Below are positions 57,841-64,000 of a stretch of DNA of 64,000 nt, one piece after another (the first letter of the stretch is position 1; the number at the start of each line of letters is the position of its first letter). A program made the position numbers and the translations under genes. Under the pieces are notes generated by a model, which saw only the letters and a program-made list of their open reading frames with translations, made no database searches and was not told the origin of the DNA. Source of the DNA: Mxb001 sp964537955 (GTDB lineage: Bacteria > Actinomycetota > Actinomycetes > S36-B12); contig CAZICY010000005.1 of NCBI GenBank assembly GCA_964537955.1, forward strand, positions 1-64,000. The letters run 5' to 3'.

Positions 57841-58914
57841 ATGCATCGCAAGTGGGGTTTGGCAGCCGCGGCTGCCGCCGCTGCACTCGTGCTGGCCGCC
57901 TGTGGCGGTGGCGGAGGAAGCAGTGCGTCGTCCAGCAGCAGTAGCAGCGCGGGTGGCGGAGGAGAGGGCGACTGCCCTGGTGCTGATGCGTTCTGCATCG
58001 GCCTCGTCACCGACACGGGCAAGGTGGACGACAAGTCGTTCAACCAGTCCGCATGGGAGGGCGCCCTTGAGGCTGCCCAGGCCTCAGGTGGCTACGCAAA
58101 GTACATCGAGACCGTTGATCCCAAGGACTACGAGACCAACATCGGCCAGTTCGTGACCGCCGGCTACGACGTCATCGTCACCGTCGGCTTCCTCATGGGC
58201 GAGGCGACTGTGGCTGCGGCCAAGGCCAACACCGGCACGCAGTTCATCGGCGTTGACCAGTTCCAGGCCGAGGTGATCCCCAACCTCACTGGGCTCGTCT
58301 TCCCCGAGGACAAGGCCGGCTACGCCGCGGGCTACCTCGCGGGCCTGATGACCAAGACCAACAAGGTCGGTGCGGTCCTCGGCACCGACACGGTCCCGCC
58401 GGTCAAGCTCTTCGGCGAGGGCTACAAGGCCGGCGCTCTTGCGGCCAACCCGTCGGTCGAGGTGACGCTGGTCTACCACGAGCCGGCCAACGCATTCACC
58501 GATCCTGAGTGGGGCGCAGCGGAGGCCAAGAAGCAGCTTGAGCAGGGCAACGACATCATCTTCGGCGCCGGTGGACTCACCGGCAATGGCGCCCTGATCG
58601 AAATCGCCAAGGCTCCCGGAGCTGGCGAGACGATCTTCTGCATCGGCGTCGACACCGACCAGTTCTTCACCGTGCCGGAGGCGGCCAAGTGCCTGCTCAC
58701 CTCGGCGGAGAAGAAGCTGACCCTGGGCACCAAGGACCTCGTCCTGCTGGCCAAGGACGGCAAGGCCCCCGGTGGCAACTACGTCGGCCTCACCGGCCTG
58801 GCGCCGTACCACGACACCGAGGCTGCGGTTCCCGAGGAGGTCAAGGCCAAGGTGGCGGAGGTCATCGCCGGTCTCGACGCCGGGACGATCGCAACCAACG
58901 TGACGCTCGGCTGA
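57841..58914 (+). CDS. BMP-family nucleoside-binding lipoprotein
   Basis: The substrate-binding lipoprotein of a BMP-type (PnrA/NupN-like) ABC importer. The 357-residue product has a short signal with lipobox LAAC (Cys21), a Gly/Ser-rich flexible linker (22-45), and the BMP fold. In the fold, LVTDTGKVDDKSFNQSAWEG, VTVGFLMGEATVAAAKAN and LVFPEDKAGYAAGYLAG are the recognisable blocks; DDKSFNQ and the Asp-containing GVDTDQFF contact the nucleoside in relatives. I start at ATG 57841 because AAAGGG (57828-57833) is seven bases upstream; ATG 57835 would be only one base from it. A strong terminator separates it from the permease genes, which fits higher expression of the binding protein. Confidence 0.92.
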   Translation: MHRKWGLAAAAAAAALVLAACGGGGGSSASSSSSSSAGGGGEGDCPGADAFCIGLVTDTGKVDDKSFNQSAWEGALEAAQASGGYAKYIETVDPKDYETNIGQFVTAGYDVIVTVGFLMGEATVAAAKANTGTQFIGVDQFQAEVIPNLTGLVFPEDKAGYAAGYLAGLMTKTNKVGAVLGTDTVPPVKLFGEGYKAGALAANPSVEVTLVYHEPANAFTDPEWGAAEAKKQLEQGNDIIFGAGGLTGNGALIEIAKAPGAGETIFCIGVDTDQFFTVPEAAKCLLTSAEKKLTLGTKDLVLLAKDGKAPGGNYVGLTGLAPYHDTEAAVPEEVKAKVAEVIAGLDAGTIATNVTLG

Positions 58915-58939
58915 TCAGCCCAGCGCACTGAACGGCCCC

Positions 58940-58974
58940 GGAAGGGGGGTGGCGGATTGCGCCACCCCCCTTCC
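58940..58974 (+). terminator. Terminator/attenuator after the lipoprotein gene
   Basis: A perfect 15-base inverted repeat (58940-58954 and 58960-58974) with a five-base loop lies between the binding-protein and first permease genes. It ends in a C/T-rich run, so readthrough is likely partial. Confidence 0.75.
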
Positions 58975-59000
58975 CCTTTATGTGCTTGGATCGACGGGCC

Positions 59001-60116
59001 ATGTCGACGATAGATCCCGCCCAGACGGACCTCGGGTACACGGATCCGGACCCGCGTCGGTCCGGACCGCTGGACCGCGTGCCGGCCATCGTCATCCCGG
59101 TCGTGTCCGTCCTGCTCGCCTTCGCCATCGGCGGCATCCTCATCTGGCTCCAGGGGGTCAACCCGTTCTTCGCCTACCAGGTGCTCTTCCGCGACGCCCT
59201 CGGCTCCGTCGAGGGCCTGGAGCGCACGATGGAGAAGTCCACCCCCCTGATCCTCACCGGCCTGGCGGTCGTGGTGGGCCTGCGCGCGGGCCTGTTCAAC
59301 ATCGGAGCCCAGGGTCAGTTGCTCATGGGCGCGGTCGGAGCGGCCTGGGCTGGCTACAACTTCCAGCTCCCGCCGATCGTCCACCTGCCCTTCTGCCTAA
59401 TCTTCGGCATCCTCTGCGGCGCGGCCTGGGGCTCCATCGCGGGAGCCCTGCGTGCCTACCGCAGCGTGTCCGAGGTCATCACGACGATCATGCTCAACAG
59501 CATCGCGATCGCTCTCGTGGACTACCTCGCAAGCCGTCCCCTCAAGGAGCCGGATCAGCCCCTGTCACGCACACCTCTCATCGCCGAGTCAGCTGCGTTG
59601 CCCTACATCGGGCCGATTCCGTCGGGATTCATCCTCGCCCTGCTCGTGGCGGTGTTCTTCGGCTGGTTCCTCGTCCGCACCACCCAGGGCTTCCGCTTCA
59701 ACACGGTCGGGATGAACCCGGGTGCAGCCCGCTACGCCGGTATCTCCGTCAAGGGCACCATCTTGCTGGCCATGGCCGTGAGCGGAGGCCTCGCCGGACT
59801 CGGCGGTGCCGTCGAGACCCTCGGAATCACCGGGCGGTTCGAGCCGGCGTTCAACATCGGCCTCGGCTTCGACGGCATCACCATCGCCCTCCTTGCGCGC
59901 GCCAACCCCCTTGCGACGATCCCGGCCGCCCTGCTGGTGGGGACCCTGCGCGCCGGCTCGTCCTCGCTCCAGTTCCAGACCGGCATCGAGCCCGAGGTCG
60001 TGAGCGTCATCCTCGCGCTCACGCTGCTCTTCGTCTCCGCGCCGATCGTGGCCAAGCTGCTCTTCCGCAATCGGTCGATCAAGCAGACCACCGTGACCAA
60101 GGGGTGGGGCTCGTGA
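59001..60116 (+). CDS. BMP-type ABC importer permease 1
   Basis: A 371-residue inner-membrane permease of the branched-chain-amino-acid/sugar transporter-like family used by nucleoside importers (NupP/YufP type). About eight to ten hydrophobic segments follow a polar N terminus. LTGLAVVVGLRAGLFNIGAQGQLLMGAVGA is the family signature, and NTVGMNPGAARYAGISVKG with the EAA-like loop contacts the ATPase. ATG 59001 is preferred over ATG 58980, which begins inside the terminator flank; neither has a clear ribosome-binding site. It overlaps permease 2 by four bases. Confidence 0.9.
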   Translation: MSTIDPAQTDLGYTDPDPRRSGPLDRVPAIVIPVVSVLLAFAIGGILIWLQGVNPFFAYQVLFRDALGSVEGLERTMEKSTPLILTGLAVVVGLRAGLFNIGAQGQLLMGAVGAAWAGYNFQLPPIVHLPFCLIFGILCGAAWGSIAGALRAYRSVSEVITTIMLNSIAIALVDYLASRPLKEPDQPLSRTPLIAESAALPYIGPIPSGFILALLVAVFFGWFLVRTTQGFRFNTVGMNPGAARYAGISVKGTILLAMAVSGGLAGLGGAVETLGITGRFEPAFNIGLGFDGITIALLARANPLATIPAALLVGTLRAGSSSLQFQTGIEPEVVSVILALTLLFVSAPIVAKLLFRNRSIKQTTVTKGWGS

Positions 60117-61087
60117 GCGCCAAGTGGGCCTACGCGCTGGCCATCCTCATCTCGGTGACGATCGTCATCTTCTACGTGATGGATCCCACCAAGACCACCT
60201 CGGTCGTCTCCTTCTCCCTTCGCTACGCCGTGCCCCTGATCCTGGCGGCGATGGTGGGCATCATGTGCGAGCGCTCCGGCGTCATCAACATCGGCATCGA
60301 GGGCCAGATGCTCATGAGCGCCTTCGCGGGATTCTTCGGCGCGGCCCTCACCGGCAGCCTTCTCCTGGGCACGATGATCGGCGTCGGCACCGGCATGATC
60401 ATGGGCGCGATGCTGGCGACCGGCGCCGTGACCTGGAAGATGGACCAGATCATCGCGGGCACCATCATCAACATCCTCGCCGCGGGGCTCACGAGCTTCT
60501 TCTACGCGCAGGGATACACCCTTCCCGGCATCACCCCGACGCTGCGCATCCCGGTACTGGCGGACATCCCCCTCGTGGGGCCCGTCTTCTTCGATAACGG
60601 CCTGTTCACCTATGCCGCGATCGTGAGTGCGCTGCTGCTATGGGTGCTCCTGTTCAAGACCGTGTGGGGCCTGCGCACCCGGTCGGTCGGCGAGAAGCCC
60701 AGCGCATCGGAGACCTCGGGCATCGGCGTGCAGACGACGCGCTTTTGGAATGTCACGATCGCCGGTGGTCTCGCCGGACTTGCCGGCGCCTACCTCGCCC
60801 TGGAGGCGGCCGGGACCTTCGAGCGCGGCCTCACAGCGGGTCGGGGCTTCACGGCACTGGCCATCATGATCTTCGGCGCGTGGAATCCCATCGGGGCTCT
60901 GGCCGCCGCCATCTTCTTCGGGCTCACCCAGGGCGTCGCGAGCCAATTGCAGGCCGATGCCGTGGTGGATATCCCGCCGCAGTTCGTGAACATGCTGCCC
61001 TACATCCTCACGATCGTGCTGCTGGCGATCGTGTCCGGGCGCATCAAGCCACCAGCCGCCGTTGGCCGACCATATGAGAAGGACTAG
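60113..61087 (+). CDS. BMP-type ABC importer permease 2
   Basis: A 324-residue second permease (NupQ/YufQ type) with about eight to nine spans. The signature is MVGIMCERSGVINIGIEGQMLMSAFAG, and the ATPase-contact loop is LRTRSVGEKPSASETSGIGVQTTRFW. GTG 60113 lies in the stop codon of permease 1, so the pair is co-translated. With the 509-residue ATPase downstream it forms the membrane part of the importer. Confidence 0.9.
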   Translation: MSAKWAYALAILISVTIVIFYVMDPTKTTSVVSFSLRYAVPLILAAMVGIMCERSGVINIGIEGQMLMSAFAGFFGAALTGSLLLGTMIGVGTGMIMGAMLATGAVTWKMDQIIAGTIINILAAGLTSFFYAQGYTLPGITPTLRIPVLADIPLVGPVFFDNGLFTYAAIVSALLLWVLLFKTVWGLRTRSVGEKPSASETSGIGVQTTRFWNVTIAGGLAGLAGAYLALEAAGTFERGLTAGRGFTALAIMIFGAWNPIGALAAAIFFGLTQGVASQLQADAVVDIPPQFVNMLPYILTIVLLAIVSGRIKPPAAVGRPYEKD

Positions 61088-61090
61088 GCC

Positions 61091-62616
<1,526 letters not shown>

Positions 62617-62620
<4 letters not shown>

Positions 62621-63918
62621 CCGGGGCGGAGCCCTTCACCGCGGTCGACCTGATCCGCATCAAGCGCGATGGCGGGGTGCTCGCCGACGCGCAGATCGAC
62701 TGGCTCATCGACTCCTACACCCGTGGACACGTGCAGGACGAGCAGATGTCAGCCATGGCCATGGCGATCTACTTCCAGGGCCTGAGCGAGCCTGAGCTCG
62801 TCAGGTGGACCCAGGCCATGATCCGCTCCGGCGAGCGCATGGACTTCTCCTCGCTCGCGCGGCCCACGGTCGACAAGCACTCCACCGGCGGGGTGGGCGA
62901 CAAGATCACCCTGCCTCTCGTGCCGATCGTCGCGGCATGCGGCGCTGCCGTGCCGCAGCTCTCCGGGCGTGGACTCGGGCACACGGGAGGCACGCTCGAC
63001 AAGCTCGAGTCCATCCCCGGTTGGCGGGCCCACCTGTCGAATGCCGAGATGCTCGCGGTGCTTGCCGATGTGGGCGGAGTGATTTGCGCTGCAGGATCGG
63101 GTCTGGCTCCTGCGGATCGCAAGCTCTACGCCCTGCGCGATGTCACGTCGACCGTCGACATCATCCCGCTCATCGCCTCCTCGATCATGAGCAAGAAGAT
63201 CGCTGAGGGCACCTCAGCGCTCGTGCTCGACGTCAAGACGGGCTCCGGGGCATTCATGTCCGGCACCGCTCGCGCGGTCGAGCTGGCGCGCACCATGGTC
63301 GCGCTGGGCCGTGATGAGGACGTGCGCACCCGTGCCCTGGTCACGGCGATGGACGTGCCCCTCGGCGTGGCAGCGGGCAACGCGCTCGAGGTCGCCGAGT
63401 CGGTCGAGGTGCTGGCTGGCGGAGGCCCCGCGGACGTTGTCGAGCTCACGCTGCTCCTGGCCGGGCACATGCTCGAGCTCGTCGGCATCGACGCCGACCC
63501 GGCCGAAGCCATCGCCAGCGGGCGCGCGATGGACCACTGGCGCCGCATGATCCGGGCCCAGGGCGGAGATCCGGATGCCCCCCTGCCCCGGGCACCGATC
63601 GTCGAGACGCTCACCGCCGACCGGGACGGGGTCGTCACGCGCTGCGATGCCCTCGCGATCGGCCGGGCCGCGTGGCGGCTCGGTGCGGGCCGGGCAGCCA
63701 AGGACGACCCGGTGTCGGCGTCCGCCGGCATCGAGGTCCTCGCCAAGCCCGGCGACCAGGTCCGGGCCGGAGACCCGCTCCTGCGACTCCACGCGGAGGA
63801 CGCCGCACGCCTCGACGCCGCGCTGCCCCTGCTCGCGGGACCCGAGCCCGCGGTGGTCGTCTCGCCGCCGGGGACCGGGTACTCACGCCTGCCCCTCGTG
63901 GTCGACGTCATCGACTAG
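62617..63918 (+). CDS. deoA: Thymidine (pyrimidine-nucleoside) phosphorylase
   Basis: Splits thymidine, deoxyuridine or uridine to base and (deoxy)ribose 1-phosphate. The 433-residue enzyme has VDKHSTGGVGDKITLPL (phosphate and substrate loop), GRGLGHTGGTLDKLESIPG, the Lys and Arg of the active site in ASSIMSKKIAEGTSALVLDVKTGSGAFM, and a C-terminal barrel-sandwich domain (KPGDQVRAGDPLLRLHAED). It lies at the end of the importer operon, coupled to the ATPase gene. With cdd it completes deamination and phosphorolysis of imported pyrimidine nucleosides. The last 82 bases of the window show no feature. Confidence 0.96.
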
Positions 63919-64000
63919 CGCGGGATCGCGCATCTCAGGTGATCGATTGCGCGTGTCGCGCGGCCCAATCCCCTCACGGATCGCGTGCGTGGGCTAACGC

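Noticed and set aside
63919..64000. Possible promoter or gene start at the window end
   Set aside because: Only 82 bases remain and no start codon with supporting signal or terminator could be recognised.

Overview
The window is about 64 kb of GC-rich, gene-dense chromosome from an actinomycete-type Actinobacterium. This rests on family content and gene order. groES-groEL1 (His-rich tail) is followed by a WhiD/WhiB3-type WhiB protein, guaB-guaB3 and a ChoD-like GMC oxidase, as around the Mycobacterium guaB2-guaB3-choD block and the Streptomyces groES-groEL1-whiD region. sucC-sucD-perM-purN-purH matches the mycobacterial order. No tRNA, rRNA, CRISPR array, insertion sequence or prophage was seen, and no gene-free stretch exceeds 300 bases. 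I cannot place it below phylum or class from sequence alone.

Layout. 1-4.3 kb: chaperonins, WhiD, and a MerR regulator with a CarH-like B12 domain. 4.3-13.2 kb: guaB, guaB3, glpD, a GabD2-type aldehyde dehydrogenase, a GMC oxidase and an MFS transporter. 13.3-17.1 kb (minus strand): a form II coxSLM molybdenum hydroxylase. 17.2-20.1 kb: two small DUF4190-type membrane proteins, guaA and a small membrane protein. 20.3-27.1 kb: PIG-L deacetylase, secreted M15-like protein, PcrA helicase, secreted M23 peptidase and a lipase-like hydrolase. 27.2-39.8 kb: free-standing B12 subunit, secreted protein, sucCD, perM, RDD protein, purN, purH, YdcZ-type transporter, folD, DUF3017, mdh, icd and xth. 39.9-47.3 kb: CNNM/CBS protein, trpS, 2H phosphoesterase, dacA and sdhCDAB. 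47.5-57.6 kb: AdoCbl mutase large subunit followed by a methionine/5'-deoxynucleoside salvage locus. 57.8-63.9 kb: BMP-type nucleoside ABC importer and deoA.

How the parts work together. guaB, guaA, purN, purH and folD supply purines and one-carbon units; sucCD, mdh, icd and sdhCDAB cover much of the TCA cycle. The most interesting block is 47.5-57.6 kb. A split mutase subunit, mtnA and a class II aldolase fused to a short-chain dehydrogenase form one tight operon. Next come mtnC (inverted), mtnB and mtnD. A second run, cdd-phosphorylase-deaminase-cupin-SDR, has 4-base overlaps at every junction. Together they encode a deaminase-first route from methylthioadenosine to the acireductone steps, plus a plausible branch that would dispose of 5'-deoxyadenosine through the aldolase.

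A second theme is transcription architecture. Many genes have a TANNNT hexamer exactly six bases before ATG/GTG and no clear Shine-Dalgarno, as expected of leaderless mRNAs. In five cases the first three bases of that hexamer are the TAG stop codon of the preceding gene.
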